A program made the position numbers and the translations under genes. This document shows, in pieces, positions 1-9,148 of a stretch of 64,000 nt of DNA. The DNA comes from Anaerovibrio lipolyticus DSM 3074 (GTDB lineage: Bacteria; Bacillota; Negativicutes; Selenomonadales; Selenomonadaceae), in contig NZ_FQYW01000005.1 in assembly GCF_900141865.1 (NCBI RefSeq), positions 62,001 to 126,000 of the forward strand, read 5' to 3'. Each line of letters begins with the position of its first letter. The first letter of the stretch is position 1. A model generated the notes under the pieces. That model saw nothing but the letters and a program-made list of their open reading frames with translations. It did not search any database and was not told the origin of the DNA.

Positions 1-1569
1 AACAGATGCCGCAGTACCATATTTCGTTACGCCCTTTAAGCCCTGCTGAACCAGTCTTATATGTTGAGGCTCAACTTCCAGTTGCCCCACTACTTCCGGC
101 TTGAATTTCTTTACGGTTTTGCCATCTGGATCCACAATTTTATCCACCAGATATGGCTTATACCGCTTGCCGTCAGCAGCAATTTCGCCCATTACCATGG
201 CCGCCTGAATAGGCGTAACATTGTTAAAGCCCTGTCCAATGGCAGCATCAAAGGTTTCCGCCAAATACCAGTCTTCATCAAATACTTTGCGCTTGTACTC
301 CTGAGACGCCACCAGCCCCTCTGCCTCAAACAGCAGATTTATGCCAGTAGGCTTTCCAAGGCCAAACATGCGGGCATATTTTTCAAGGCGATCAATACCG
401 AGACGGTTACCCATCTCGTAGAAATATACATTATCGGAGTGGGCCATGGCCTCTTCAAAGTTGATATAACCAAGAGCCTCTCCGTCTGCATTTCCCTTAT
501 CTACTATCCAATGCTTACCAGAGTCAAAGATTTTTTCCTCCGGGGTAACCACATGCTCTGCCAAAGCTGCAGTACCAGTGACAATTTTAAAGGTTGAGCC
601 CGGTGGATATTCACCAGTAATAGCCTTATTGTCCATTGGATGATTTGGATTATTATTAATGGCATTCCAATTTTTAGAGGAAATACCACCTACAAACAAA
701 TTAGGGTCAAAGGATGGACGGCTGACCATGGCCAGCACCTCTCCAGTCTGTGGATTCATAACCACCACAGCTGCTGCTTTGGCACCTACAGCCACCAGTT
801 GTTCATCCACAGCCTTTTCTGCGGCTGCCTGAATATCCTTGTCAATGGTCAGATAGAGATCAGAACCAGGAACAGGATTTTTCTTACCAAGGATTTCCAC
901 AGGCTTACCAGTAACATCTACCTCCACCTGCTCGCCGCCGTCTTCACCGCGCAGCTCCAAGTCATATACCCGTTCCAAACCGGCCTTACCAATGATATCA
1001 CCCATCTTGTATTTGTGAGGAGAATCTTTTTTGGCCTCCAGCTCAGCATCGTTAATTTCACTAACGTAACCAAATACGTGTACAGCCTGTTCCTTGTAAA
1101 TATATTCCCGGATTGGCAGAACCTCCACCACTACTCCGGGATAAAGATCCTTCTGCTCAGCGATAATACTGAGTATTTCAGGACCTACATCTGTCTTTAT
1201 ACGAATAGGATCAAAGCCTATATGGGCATCAATCTTTTCATTTATAGTCCCCTTGGGAACCTTCAGAAGCTCTGATAGGCGATTTATAACATCATCAGAA
1301 ATTGGCTCCGTCAATGGCAGCAAGGACACTGCAAAACCAGGTCTGTTAGTTACCATCATATTGCCATTTCTGTCATAAAACGTTCCACGGGGAGCTACTG
1401 CAGGCACTATACGAATGCGGTTACCATCAGCAAGACTTGCATAATGGTCACCATCATATAGCTGCAAATAACCAATGCGGCCTATCAGCACTGCAATAAC
1501 CAGCACAATAATATAGCCAATTACCCGCAGGCGGCCGCCAAACTCTATATTATTTGTGTTTGTGTTCAC
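1..1569 (-). CDS. mrdA: Penicillin-binding protein 2 (partial, 3' end outside window)
   Basis: This is the elongation-specific transpeptidase that cross-links peptidoglycan together with the Mre proteins. 523 codons are present and the frame is still open at base 1. I chose the GTG at 1569 because GGGAG lies about 8 nt upstream and the gene then starts just after mreD ends. A single membrane segment (about residues 15-35) is followed by a PBP dimerisation region and the transpeptidase domain. The active-site motif STFK gives Ser325 and Lys328, and SDN lies at 378-380. The third motif, KTG, would lie beyond the window edge. It is the last gene seen of the mreB-mreC-mreD-mrdA operon. Confidence 0.95.
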   Translation of the reverse strand, partial: MNTNTNNIEFGGRLRVIGYIIVLVIAVLIGRIGYLQLYDGDHYASLADGNRIRIVPAVAPRGTFYDRNGNMMVTNRPGFAVSLLPLTEPISDDVINRLSELLKVPKGTINEKIDAHIGFDPIRIKTDVGPEILSIIAEQKDLYPGVVVEVLPIREYIYKEQAVHVFGYVSEINDAELEAKKDSPHKYKMGDIIGKAGLERVYDLELRGEDGGEQVEVDVTGKPVEILGKKNPVPGSDLYLTIDKDIQAAAEKAVDEQLVAVGAKAAAVVVMNPQTGEVLAMVSRPSFDPNLFVGGISSKNWNAINNNPNHPMDNKAITGEYPPGSTFKIVTGTAALAEHVVTPEEKIFDSGKHWIVDKGNADGEALGYINFEEAMAHSDNVYFYEMGNRLGIDRLEKYARMFGLGKPTGINLLFEAEGLVASQEYKRKVFDEDWYLAETFDAAIGQGFNNVTPIQAAMVMGEIAADGKRYKPYLVDKIVDPDGKTVKKFKPEVVGQLEVEPQHIRLVQQGLKGVTKYGTAASV

Positions 1570-1589
1570 TCAAAAAACTCCCACACTCG

Positions 1590-2084
1590 TTATTTCTTAT
1601 CTGCTGTTTTCTTATGCAGCCATCTTACGGCACAATGTATCGGCCAAGCAAACACTATATTATAACAAATAAGAGGACCAAGCTTAGTATATAAATGTGT
1701 GAATATATTAAACCGGTACCCCAACAGCAGCATTATAGCCTCAGTCATAAGGAAAACTGCCGCCGTATTCAGGACTGATGCCGTAACTGGCAGTCCAAAG
1801 CTGTCCTTTAGCACCCTAGTGGAAAAAACGCCACATACATAACCTACAATGAGCTTGGTAAAGGCATTTAATCCAAAAAAAGTCCCTGTGGCCAGATCTT
1901 CAAAAAGACCCAGTAGAAAACCAGCAAAGCTGCCTACTTTTTTTCCATTGAGGAAGCCTATAGAGCTGGTCATCAATAATATTAAATCCGGCCCAATACC
2001 ATAAAAATACACCAATGGCATAAAGGCGGACTGAAATGCATAAACTACTAAAACAAATAATAGCCAGGCCAGAAAATTCTTCAT
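1590..2084 (-). CDS. mreD: Rod shape-determining protein MreD
   Basis: This is a 164-residue, almost wholly hydrophobic protein with about five membrane segments. It belongs to the MreD family, which links MreC to the elongasome in the inner membrane. Sequence similarity in this family is weak, so the call rests on size, topology and position between mreC and mrdA. Its ATG shares one base with the mreC stop codon (TGATG), which suggests translational coupling. The mrdA start follows 20 bases after its stop. Confidence 0.92.
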   Translation of the reverse strand: MKNFLAWLLFVLVVYAFQSAFMPLVYFYGIGPDLILLMTSSIGFLNGKKVGSFAGFLLGLFEDLATGTFFGLNAFTKLIVGYVCGVFSTRVLKDSFGLPVTASVLNTAAVFLMTEAIMLLLGYRFNIFTHLYTKLGPLICYNIVFAWPIHCAVRWLHKKTADKK

Positions 2085-3016
2085 CAGTTTCCATCCCCAC
2101 CTATTGGATTGCCATCCTTGTCAGTCTCCGTTCCAGGGGTCTGTTTAGGAGCAGTCAATGGCTCTGGTGGTGCTTCACGGGAGGCTGTAATGATAAGTAC
2201 ATCCTCCAGCTTCTGGAAATCTACAGCTGTGTAAAGATAAGCAATCTCCAAAAGGCCACCATCATCATTCTGAATATTAGCTACAGAGCCTATAAGCAAT
2301 CCCTTTGGATAAACGCCACCAAAGCCTGAGGTAACAATAACGTCCCCCTCAATTACATCTGCATTGCGGGGAATGTTGATCATCTGAGGAAGCATAGGAT
2401 CACTTGGATTGCCTTGAACAATACCGGCAACCCTGGACTCCGGACGCTGCACCAAGGTACCCACAGATGAGCGTGGATCAAGGATTAACTGAACCTTGGA
2501 GGCATTTGGAGAAACCTCAGTAATCACACCTACAAGGCCCTTTTCCGTTACCACAGGCATATTTTTTGCTATACCATCAGAGGAGCCACGATTAATTACA
2601 ATCATACTGGTCCAAGTGGAAGACTCCCGACCAATAACCTTGGCCGGCATCAAATCAAATTGAACAGCTGTAGTCTTGTAATTAAGCATTTCCCTTAGAC
2701 GCATATTTTCAGCTGCGTATTCATACGCCTGAAGATTCTGCTGGCGAAGGGTAATAACCTCTTCACGCAACTCCTTGTTCTGATAATATACAGTTGCAAC
2801 TTCCCATACAGTTGTAGCCACACCGTTGACCTGGGACCCAGCCCAGGAAATGGCCCGCTGAAACGGAGCCAAAGCCGAAACTACAGCAGGACTGGTCAAA
2901 ACAGGTGTCATACGGCCACGGGCGGCGAAAAAAATAATCACAAAGATACTTAGAGCTACCACCACGAGCATCCAAGTTGTCTTTCGTGCATTATTATCCC
3001 GTCTAATCCTGCTCAT
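2084..3016 (-). CDS. mreC: Rod shape-determining protein MreC
   Basis: This 310-residue bitopic protein has a short basic N-terminus, one membrane segment (about residues 14-31), a coiled-coil stretch (about 65-100) and the periplasmic beta-domain with the typical GSSDGI, GVYPKG and YTAVDFQKLEDV elements. It scaffolds PBP2 and MreD outside the inner membrane. The C-terminus after about residue 285 is a proline- and glycine-rich tail. The start lies one base after the mreB stop codon. Confidence 0.95.
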   Translation of the reverse strand: MSRIRRDNNARKTTWMLVVVALSIFVIIFFAARGRMTPVLTSPAVVSALAPFQRAISWAGSQVNGVATTVWEVATVYYQNKELREEVITLRQQNLQAYEYAAENMRLREMLNYKTTAVQFDLMPAKVIGRESSTWTSMIVINRGSSDGIAKNMPVVTEKGLVGVITEVSPNASKVQLILDPRSSVGTLVQRPESRVAGIVQGNPSDPMLPQMINIPRNADVIEGDVIVTSGFGGVYPKGLLIGSVANIQNDDGGLLEIAYLYTAVDFQKLEDVLIITASREAPPEPLTAPKQTPGTETDKDGNPIGGDGN

Positions 3017-3017
3017 C

Positions 3018-4055
3018 TTATCTCAACTTCTTTGTAGTCATAACAACACGCTTCAGGAGCTCAATGTTCTCCAAGGAACGGCCGGTACCTTCACCAACGC
3101 AGGAGAGAGCATCCTCGGATACCAATACCGGCATACCAGTCTCATTGCTAAGGAGCTTGTCCAGATTACTGAGGAGAGCGCCGCCACCAGTCATCATAAT
3201 ACCATGATCCATTACGTCTGCTGCCAATTCAGGTGGAGTCTTCTCCAAAGTACCCTTTACAGCATCAATAATCTTGTATACAGGCTCACTGAGAGCATCA
3301 CGAATTTCACTTGCTCTGATGGTAAGATTTTTAGGAAGACCGCTTACCAAATCACGGCCACGGATATCCATGGTCTTATCAGCATTTGGATTTACGATAG
3401 CAGAGCCAATAGTAATCTTGATCTCTTCAGCAGTACGCTCACCAATCATCAGATTATATACGCGCTTGATGTACTGTATAATCGCAGAATCCATCTCGTC
3501 ACCACCGATACGGATAGAGCAGCTGGTTACAATACCGCCAAGGGAAATTACAGCGATTTCAGTAGTACCACCGCCGATATCAACTACCATGGAGCCAGTA
3601 GCCTCTTCAACTGGAAGGCCTGCACCAATAGCCGCAGCCATAGGCTCCTCAATCAGATATGCCTCACGGGCACCAGCCTGCTGGGCAGCATCGATTACAG
3701 CACGCTTCTCAACCTCGGTAACGCCGGAAGGAACTCCTACAACAACGCGAGGACGAACAAAAGACTTGGTGTTCATTGCCTTGCGGATAAAATATTTCAA
3801 CATAGCCTGAGTTACATCAAAATCAGCAATAACGCCATCCTTCATAGGACGAATTGCAATGATGCTGCCTGGAGTACGCCCCAGCATGCGCTTAGCATCA
3901 TCACCTACCGCCAGTACCTCACCACTATCGCTCTTTATCGCAACAACAGATGGCTCACGAAGAACAATACCCTTGCCCTTAACATGTACCAAGGTGTTTG
4001 CAGTACCCAAATCAATACCCATATCATGGGATAAACCACCAAATAAACTCCACAT
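3018..4055 (-). CDS. mreB: Rod shape-determining protein MreB (actin-like)
   Basis: This is the bacterial actin that forms membrane-bound filaments and guides lateral wall synthesis. From the ATG at 4055 it is 345 residues, the usual family length. GGGAG precedes this ATG by about 10 nt, while the longer frame from 4091 has no ribosome site and adds 12 residues absent from the family. Phosphate-1 motif DLGTANT lies at residues 15-21, and [10 protein letters not shown] and the adenosine motif MTGGGALL are intact. It is the first gene of the operon with mreC, mreD and mrdA. Confidence 0.96.
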   Translation of the reverse strand: MWSLFGGLSHDMGIDLGTANTLVHVKGKGIVLREPSVVAIKSDSGEVLAVGDDAKRMLGRTPGSIIAIRPMKDGVIADFDVTQAMLKYFIRKAMNTKSFVRPRVVVGVPSGVTEVEKRAVIDAAQQAGAREAYLIEEPMAAAIGAGLPVEEATGSMVVDIGGGTTEIAVISLGGIVTSCSIRIGGDEMDSAIIQYIKRVYNLMIGERTAEEIKITIGSAIVNPNADKTMDIRGRDLVSGLPKNLTIRASEIRDALSEPVYKIIDAVKGTLEKTPPELAADVMDHGIMMTGGGALLSNLDKLLSNETGMPVLVSEDALSCVGEGTGRSLENIELLKRVVMTTKKLR

Positions 4056-4156
4056 AAATAAATAACTCCCTTCAATATAAGTGGTAGGCATTTCGATTAA
4101 TTCAAAGGCCTATATATTGTTTCTTTTAATTTGGCCCAAAAATAATGAGCCACATG

Positions 4157-4843
4157 TCATTGTATCATACCTTCCTCTTTAAGGGAAATATATTTATTAT
4201 CTCCCAGGACAATATGATCTAGTACAGGTATATCCATTAGCTTTCCAGCCTCCATTAGCTGCCTGGTAATGTTCAAATCCTCCTTGCTGGGAGAGGGATC
4301 TCCGCTGGGATGGTTGTGAACCAGTATCATAGCCGCCGCAGAATTTTGGACAGCTGCCTTAAACACCTCCCGTGGATGAACCACTGAAGCTGTCAGACTG
4401 CCTATGGATATAATTGGCATGGACAAAATATGATGTTTGATATTCAACAGTATGATAGCAAAATGCTCACGTTGCTGAAAACGCAGCCTGGGCATTGCAT
4501 AATCCGCCGCATCAGCGGGACAACGCACAACAGGTTTTTGAACTGTGGTATTTAACCCCAGTCTTTTACCAAGCTCCACCGCTGCAGCCAATAATGTGGC
4601 CTTAGCTGAGCCAATACCCTTGTACTCCATCAGCTCCTCTACAGACATTGTAGCCAGAGCCAATACCCCGCTCTCACGATGCTGACTCAGAATATCCTGA
4701 GCCAACTGCATTGCCGACTTTTCCTTGGATCCACTTCCTAGCAATATTGCCAGAAGCTCAGCGTTGCTGAGAATTCCCGGGCCATAGGCCATAAGCCTCT
4801 CCCGTGGACGGTCATCAACTGGAAGATCCTTCACCATTGTCAT
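4157..4843 (-). CDS. radC: RadC family protein (JAMM-type putative nuclease)
   Basis: This RadC/YicR family protein has an N-terminal helix-hairpin-helix part (MEYKGIGSAKA) and a C-terminal JAB1/MPN metalloprotease-like domain. The metal motif HNHPSGDPSPSKED is intact, as is HPREVFK. The cellular role of RadC proteins is not firmly established; the old link to DNA repair was withdrawn. The likely start is the ATG at 4843 or the one at 4837, both inside the 3' end of maf. The longer frame from 4879 runs further into maf and is less likely. The overlap suggests coupled translation. Confidence 0.88.
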   Translation of the reverse strand: MTMVKDLPVDDRPRERLMAYGPGILSNAELLAILLGSGSKEKSAMQLAQDILSQHRESGVLALATMSVEELMEYKGIGSAKATLLAAAVELGKRLGLNTTVQKPVVRCPADAADYAMPRLRFQQREHFAIILLNIKHHILSMPIISIGSLTASVVHPREVFKAAVQNSAAAMILVHNHPSGDPSPSKEDLNITRQLMEAGKLMDIPVLDHIVLGDNKYISLKEEGMIQ

Positions 4844-5402
4844 ATAAATCAATCCCCGCTTTCCGGGCAAGACCATCAAGACAATGGAGCGGCAAACCTA
4901 CGACATTGGAGTAAGAACCTCTGATTCCGTCTACAAACACAGCCGCCCTGCCTTGAATAGCATAGGCTCCAGCCTTATCAGCCGGCTCTCCAGTGGCTAT
5001 GTAAGCATCAATCTGATCTGCGGATAAAGGAGAAAACACAACCTCTGTCGTTTCCCATGCCTGCCAGAACTTACCCTTCCATGCAAGAACAATACCAGTT
5101 ATAACCTGGTGAGTTCTTCCGGAAAAAGTTTTTAGCATTTCTCTGGCATGCTCCTTATCCCGAGGCTTACCATATATATGTCCATCAAGGCTTACAACTG
5201 TGTCTGAGCCCAGCACCGGATATTCCGGATGCTCAGCTGCCACAGCTGCTGCCTTTAAATGCGCGTTTTGTACTACCAGCTGGTGAGGCTCCAGACCGGC
5301 ATCTGTAATTTCATCGGCGTTGCTTGTTATAACCTCAAATTTACAGCCGATTTGCTCCAAAAGCTCCCGCCTGCGGGGAGATGCTGACGCCAATATTATC
5401 AT
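4815..5402 (-). CDS. maf: Maf-like nucleoside triphosphate pyrophosphatase
   Basis: This Maf/YhdE family enzyme (about 195 residues) hydrolyses non-canonical or m5U/dTTP-type nucleotides to monophosphates. SASPRRREL at the N-terminus, GSDTVV in the middle and the C-terminal YAIQGRAAVFVDGIRG region are all typical. Of two adjacent ATGs, the second (5402) is better placed, 6 nt from the AGAGG site. Maf commonly sits next to radC and mreB in Firmicutes, as here. Confidence 0.92.
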   Translation of the reverse strand: MIILASASPRRRELLEQIGCKFEVITSNADEITDAGLEPHQLVVQNAHLKAAAVAAEHPEYPVLGSDTVVSLDGHIYGKPRDKEHAREMLKTFSGRTHQVITGIVLAWKGKFWQAWETTEVVFSPLSADQIDAYIATGEPADKAGAYAIQGRAAVFVDGIRGSYSNVVGLPLHCLDGLARKAGIDLYDNGEGSSS

Positions 5403-5412
5403 CATGCACCTC

Positions 5413-5673
5413 TTAATAACGGCGGAACAAAATAATAGCAATTACCATACCTAAAATACTCATAAGGTTTGGTGTAAAAGACAAGCCAACAGTCAGCTTG
5501 ATCACATAAAGATTCAATGTGGCCGGAGTCATATCCAGCACCGGATATGTATGAACCAGGTAAGGCATTACGCCGGACAAGGCATCCACTCCTGTCAGCA
5601 AATCGCCAATTATGCCGCCAAGAATGGCACCAATTATTACAAACACGATTAACGTGCCATAGCTTCTTTTCAT
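5413..5673 (-). CDS. DUF4321 small membrane protein
   Basis: This is an 86-residue protein with a glycine-rich N-terminal membrane helix (about residues 8-28) and a C-terminal hydrophobic helix (about 60-82) ending in basic residues. It matches the DUF4321 family of Firmicutes, which has no known function and is often found just before maf and radC. A GGAGG site lies upstream of the ATG, and maf begins about 10 bases after its stop, so it probably leads the DUF4321-maf-radC operon. Confidence 0.8.
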   Translation of the reverse strand: MKRSYGTLIVFVIIGAILGGIIGDLLTGVDALSGVMPYLVHTYPVLDMTPATLNLYVIKLTVGLSFTPNLMSILGMVIAIILFRRY

Positions 5674-5765
5674 TCTGTTAATAAACCTCCATTACACAAT
5701 TCTCCGCTAATAATTATACAGAGTAATACAAAGCAAAATCAAGATTTTTCAAAGGTCTGGCCACG

Positions 5766-6878
5766 TTATTTCTTAATGGCGAAGAAAGGAAGCAGCATCA
5801 GTATTCTTCCTACCACATAGGTAACCACCAGGCCCAATATACAAGCAAAAATGTATTTTACATACACTGGCAAAGCCACCCCCATAAGAGCCCATACCAC
5901 CAGCATAACCAATCCCATGTGGCTGTAGTACATAGTATAGGAATTATCACTAACCGCCTTCAAAAATCCATTGGTATAATCCAGCTTGGACTGGAACAAT
6001 GCCAACAAACCAAATACAGAGGCCATGGCAAACAAGCTATGAAGGGCTGACTTAATCACCATAAATGTTACAGGAGAAGCTGTCAGCTGACCGAACAAGG
6101 CATATCCAGTATAAAATACTCCCGTAAAAATAAAGGCCGGTATCCAGACAGTGGGATCCAGTCTGAACCCCTTTTCCGTGAACCACTGCTTTCTCCAGGC
6201 ATATACGCCGGCAAAGAAATATATTACATAAAGGGAAATCCTTGTGGGCTGATAAAGGAAAATTGGCCATACCTTTGACCAATTATCGTTGTTGCCACCC
6301 ACCAAATAATAAGCTCCCACTGTCAAGGTGTACGACAGTATGGCAATTATCAAAAAGAACGCCTTCCCCGGAGCAGCTGGTGTGAGTTTTTCCTTAATAA
6401 CTGGCTTGATTTTTGCCACAACAAACAAAAGAATATAGAGATAAAACAGAGTCCCCAAAAACCAATACTGAGTGTGAGAAAAAAGAGGTCCGAAGAAAAA
6501 CACCTTATTCAAAAATTCCATAAAAGGAAGTGGCACATGTCTGGTCAAAAAGATTAGATACGTAACAGCAGGTGCCAGTATAATAACACCGAGCACCCAA
6601 GGAATAAATATCCGCATCAGCTTTGATGTCCAGAATTTTTTTGCTGGTTGTCGGGAAAGGGACATGATGCCAAAATAACCGGAAATAAAAAACATAACCG
6701 GCATTATAAAAATGTCCGCCCAGACGACAAACACAGTAAAGGACATTTGTGGATCACTTTTATCCACTGCATACCACCATTCAGGGGCATACTGCATATA
6801 GCTCATGGCTATATGAAACACTATCATCAGGCAAATAATAAATGCCTTTAAATTATCCAGAAAAAATATTCTTTTCAT
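5766..6878 (-). CDS. Acyltransferase 3 family membrane protein
   Basis: This is a polytopic inner-membrane protein of about 370 residues with roughly ten membrane segments. The N-terminus FFLDNLKAFIICLMIVFH fits the acyltransferase-3 family, which transfers acetyl or succinyl groups to sugars, lipids or peptidoglycan on the far side of the membrane. The substrate cannot be told from sequence. I prefer the ATG at 6878; the ATG at 6890 overlaps the stop of the upstream gene and sits too close to its GAGG. The tight link to the TVP38-like gene suggests one transcript. Confidence 0.82.
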   Translation of the reverse strand: MKRIFFLDNLKAFIICLMIVFHIAMSYMQYAPEWWYAVDKSDPQMSFTVFVVWADIFIMPVMFFISGYFGIMSLSRQPAKKFWTSKLMRIFIPWVLGVIILAPAVTYLIFLTRHVPLPFMEFLNKVFFFGPLFSHTQYWFLGTLFYLYILLFVVAKIKPVIKEKLTPAAPGKAFFLIIAILSYTLTVGAYYLVGGNNDNWSKVWPIFLYQPTRISLYVIYFFAGVYAWRKQWFTEKGFRLDPTVWIPAFIFTGVFYTGYALFGQLTASPVTFMVIKSALHSLFAMASVFGLLALFQSKLDYTNGFLKAVSDNSYTMYYSHMGLVMLVVWALMGVALPVYVKYIFACILGLVVTYVVGRILMLLPFFAIKK

Positions 6879-6886
6879 GATTCGTA

Positions 6887-7594
6887 TCATTCCTCAACAT
6901 TCTGCTGTTTTTTCTTGCGCTTTTCATAAAGGAGAAAAGAGCCTACCACCACCACAGCCAGCACAATATTAAATACCAGGCGATATGGATTTTCACTGGC
7001 AGTTACCGCATCATGACCAATCATGGCCTCAATGGCAGTAGATGGCAGCTTGCCGATAAGGGCCGCCAGCGTGTAATCCTTTAGCCTCATTTTACTGAGA
7101 GCACCCACTGCATTAAGCAAACCCGATGGAAGATATGGCACCAGACGGGCAATAAGCATTATTTTAAAGCCCTCCCTGCCACTCATATCATCTATTTTCT
7201 TTAAATAGGAATATTTGGCAATAACTTCCTCTGCCGCATCCCTAAATAAAAATCTCAACAACAAAAAGCTGATAACCACTCCTACTGTTTCAGCCAACCA
7301 GGCCAGAATAATTCCCGGTACAATGCCAAAAATCAGTGCATTTGCCGAAGAAAAAATAATGGCTGGGGGAAATCCTATGGCATTGACGCACAGCACCAAC
7401 AGAAAGCTGAACACCATGGCCCAGGGGCCAAAGGAATTTATATAATCTGCCACCTGCTTCATATCACCGCTGAGACATACTCCCCACAGCTCATTAAAGA
7501 AGGCGGGATTTATCAGGTATATTATCAAAAACAGAACCAGCATTATTAACACTGCACCTATTTTTATAGTGGATGCAGAACGTTTCCTTTGCAT
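6887..7594 (-). CDS. TVP38/TMEM64 (VTT/DedA-like) membrane protein
   Basis: This is an integral membrane protein of about 235 residues with the VTT domain. The family signature is visible as the GFPPAIIFSSANALIFG stretch and the re-entrant RLVPYLPSGLLNAVGALS motif. DedA/VTT proteins act as lipid scramblases or flippases; this member's substrate is unknown. The ATG at 7594 is set by an AGGAGG 6 nt upstream; the frame from 7612 adds six residues without a site. A TATAAT-like element at 7626-7631, overlapping the 16-bp repeat, could be its promoter. Confidence 0.85.
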   Translation of the reverse strand: MQRKRSASTIKIGAVLIMLVLFLIIYLINPAFFNELWGVCLSGDMKQVADYINSFGPWAMVFSFLLVLCVNAIGFPPAIIFSSANALIFGIVPGIILAWLAETVGVVISFLLLRFLFRDAAEEVIAKYSYLKKIDDMSGREGFKIMLIARLVPYLPSGLLNAVGALSKMRLKDYTLAALIGKLPSTAIEAMIGHDAVTASENPYRLVFNIVLAVVVVGSFLLYEKRKKKQQNVEE

Positions 7595-7627
7595 AAAATT
7601 CCTCCTAAACATAACTCAACCGATTTA

Positions 7628-7643
7628 TTATAACGCCATTGTT
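7628..7643. repeat. 16-bp direct repeat, left copy
   Basis: TTATAACGCCATTGTT occurs here and again at 11599-11614 in the same orientation. Both copies are followed after three or four bases by a hairpin that opens with ATTTT and closes with AAAAT but otherwise differs in sequence. On the minus strand the copy includes a TATAAT-like hexamer upstream of the TVP38-like gene, so a promoter or operator role is as likely as a boundary. Confidence 0.6.
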
Positions 7644-7770
7644 AAAATTTTGCTACTGGCAAAATATTATTATAAAGCAAACCATTGACGAAAGCCGACT
7701 CTGGTAGTAATATTTTAATGGTCTTTAAATATATTAAATATATATCATAAGATTCAAAATAAAATGAAAA

Positions 7771-7931
7771 GTTGGTGAGGAAAAATGGATACTGATTATC
7801 CTAGTCCGGAACCCCCGGGTGAATTAATAAAAAATACTGAGACCGTATCCCTTTTCTCCTGCCATTATTTTATAAAATAACAGTATTCTGCAAGGGCTTA
7901 TGGTCTCTTTCAAATGGAAAGGAGTACCATA
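7771..7931 (+). promoter_or_regulatory. Structured corA leader with small ORF and possible anti-Shine-Dalgarno
   Basis: The 5' leader of corA holds a short ORF (7785-7880) and a hairpin pairing GAGACC at 7839-7844 with GGTCTC at 7902-7907, supported by CCC/GGG inside it. The 5' arm lies within the small ORF. CTCCT at 7856-7860, also inside the ORF, can pair with AGGAG at 7920-7924, the corA ribosome site. Translation of the small ORF would therefore alter access to corA. This is inferred from base pairing only. Confidence 0.55.
7785..7880 (+). CDS. corA leader peptide (31 aa, proline-rich)
   Basis: This small ORF begins at an ATG four bases after GGTGAGG and encodes MDTDYPSPEPPGELIK followed by 15 more residues, ending at TAA 7878-7880. 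The N-terminus alternates acidic residues and prolines. This resembles the Mg2+-responsive leader peptides of enterobacterial mgtA and mgtC, where acidic/proline runs destabilise ribosomes at low Mg2+. It lies 51 bases before the corA start and overlaps leader pairing elements. No homologue is known to me, so this is a prediction based on ribosome site, composition and context. Confidence 0.6.
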   Translation: MDTDYPSPEPPGELIKNTETVSLFSCHYFIK

Positions 7932-8885
7932 ATGCTCAAAATTTACAAATCACACGAGAATGGTCCTCTCACTGAATTAAGTCTGAAAACCTTGGAAAAC
8001 GGTGCCTGGATTAACATTGTTGCCCCTACACCATACGAATTGAAAGTGGTAGGCAACCTTACCGAGGTTGAGCCTGATTTTCTCCGTTCAGCACTTGATG
8101 ATGAGGAACGCTCCCATATTGATATTGAGGACGACAGTGTCATGATTTTGACCAATGTTCCTGTCATTCGGGAAGAAGGCGGCTACGATACTCTGCCTTT
8201 GGCCATTATTGTCACTGAAGAATATATCATTACCGTATGTCTGGAAGAAACCCCTGTGCTTTCATATTTCAACGAAAAGAATGCCCGGTTCTTCCGCACC
8301 TTCAAAAAGACCCGGTTCCTGTTCCAGATTCTTTATCGGTCTGCCACCTTCTACCTTAGCTATCTGCGACAGATAAGCAAGCAGTCCGATGAAATTGAGC
8401 GCAACCTACGTCATTCCATGAGAAATCAGGAAATTCTGAAGCTCCTGGAATTACAAAAATCACTGACATTCTTTAACGCTTCCCTGCGATCCAACGGTGC
8501 GGTGCTGGACAAGCTCATGCGCCTAAGGACCAACTCCACCATGCAGCCTATGCTGAAATATTACGAGGAAGACGAGGATTTGCTGGAGGACGTTATCATC
8601 GAGAATAAACAGGCCAAGGAAATGGTTGAGATGTACAGCAAAATCCTTGCCCGTCTGGCAGATACCTTCTCCTCTATTATTTCCAACAACCTAAATCAAG
8701 TCATGAAATTCTTGGCTGCTGTCACCATTTTGTTGGCAATACCAACGGTTATATCCAGTTTTTTCGGCATGAATGTGCCTGTGCCAATGTCAGAAAGTAC
8801 TTGGGCTTTCAGCTATATCTTTGGCATTGCCGGTATATTGGTGGTTATCTGTGGCTATTTGCTGTGGAAACGGGATATGTTCTAA
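7932..8885 (+). CDS. corA: CorA family magnesium transporter
   Basis: This is a 317-residue CorA-type divalent cation channel for Mg2+ (or Co2+/Ni2+) uptake, active as a pentamer. A long soluble N-terminal domain is followed by the long stalk helix and two C-terminal membrane helices. The selectivity motif GMN begins at residue 279, and the C-terminus is short and basic (WKRDMF). AAAGGAG lies 7 nt before the ATG at 7932, so the six extra residues of the longer frame from 7914 are rejected. It is preceded by a structured leader with a small ORF and followed 17 bases later by another gene on the same strand. Confidence 0.93.
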   Translation: MLKIYKSHENGPLTELSLKTLENGAWINIVAPTPYELKVVGNLTEVEPDFLRSALDDEERSHIDIEDDSVMILTNVPVIREEGGYDTLPLAIIVTEEYIITVCLEETPVLSYFNEKNARFFRTFKKTRFLFQILYRSATFYLSYLRQISKQSDEIERNLRHSMRNQEILKLLELQKSLTFFNASLRSNGAVLDKLMRLRTNSTMQPMLKYYEEDEDLLEDVIIENKQAKEMVEMYSKILARLADTFSSIISNNLNQVMKFLAAVTILLAIPTVISSFFGMNVPVPMSESTWAFSYIFGIAGILVVICGYLLWKRDMF

Positions 8886-8902
8886 AATAAAGGAGGTTCA
8901 CC

Positions 8903-9133
8903 ATGGCCACAATGACTGAATCACAGCTTAGGGCTGGCGTAATCTTCGGTGACAATGAAACGGCAGAATTCGTCTACATGCCTGCCAGTGAGCTTGGCGT
9001 GGAGCATCCCATATGCGTATATGAGTACGAGGCTGCCAGAGAGGATATGGACCTTGAGGAAGCCATCAAAACCATTCGCCTCAGAAGCCTGCGACCTACC
9101 AGCCATCCAAGGCTTGGAAAAACCTCATGCTAA
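8903..9133 (+). CDS. Hypothetical protein, 76 aa
   Basis: I do not recognise this protein. AAAGGAGG precedes the ATG by 6 nt and the gene lies 17 bases after corA, so it is probably co-transcribed. The first 60 residues are acidic and soluble (a VYEYEAAREDMDLEEAIKTI stretch looks helical), whereas the last 15 are basic with Pro, Ser and a final Cys. The next gene, a small antitoxin, begins 15 bases later. A toxin partner for that antitoxin is conceivable from position, but nothing in the sequence supports RelE, PIN or HicA folds. Confidence 0.6.
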   Translation: MATMTESQLRAGVIFGDNETAEFVYMPASELGVEHPICVYEYEAAREDMDLEEAIKTIRLRSLRPTSHPRLGKTSC

Positions 9134-9148
9134 AAGGAGGGGTTATAT

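Noticed and set aside
3204-4034. Long plus-strand frames opposite mreB
   Set aside because: They are shadows of mreB, without ribosome sites and without family resemblance.
7771-7912. M-box (Mg2+) riboswitch upstream of corA, because of GGTGAGG
   Set aside because: Only the first few bases resemble the M-box; the following conserved core could not be found, and GGTGAGG is explained as the ribosome site of the leader ORF.
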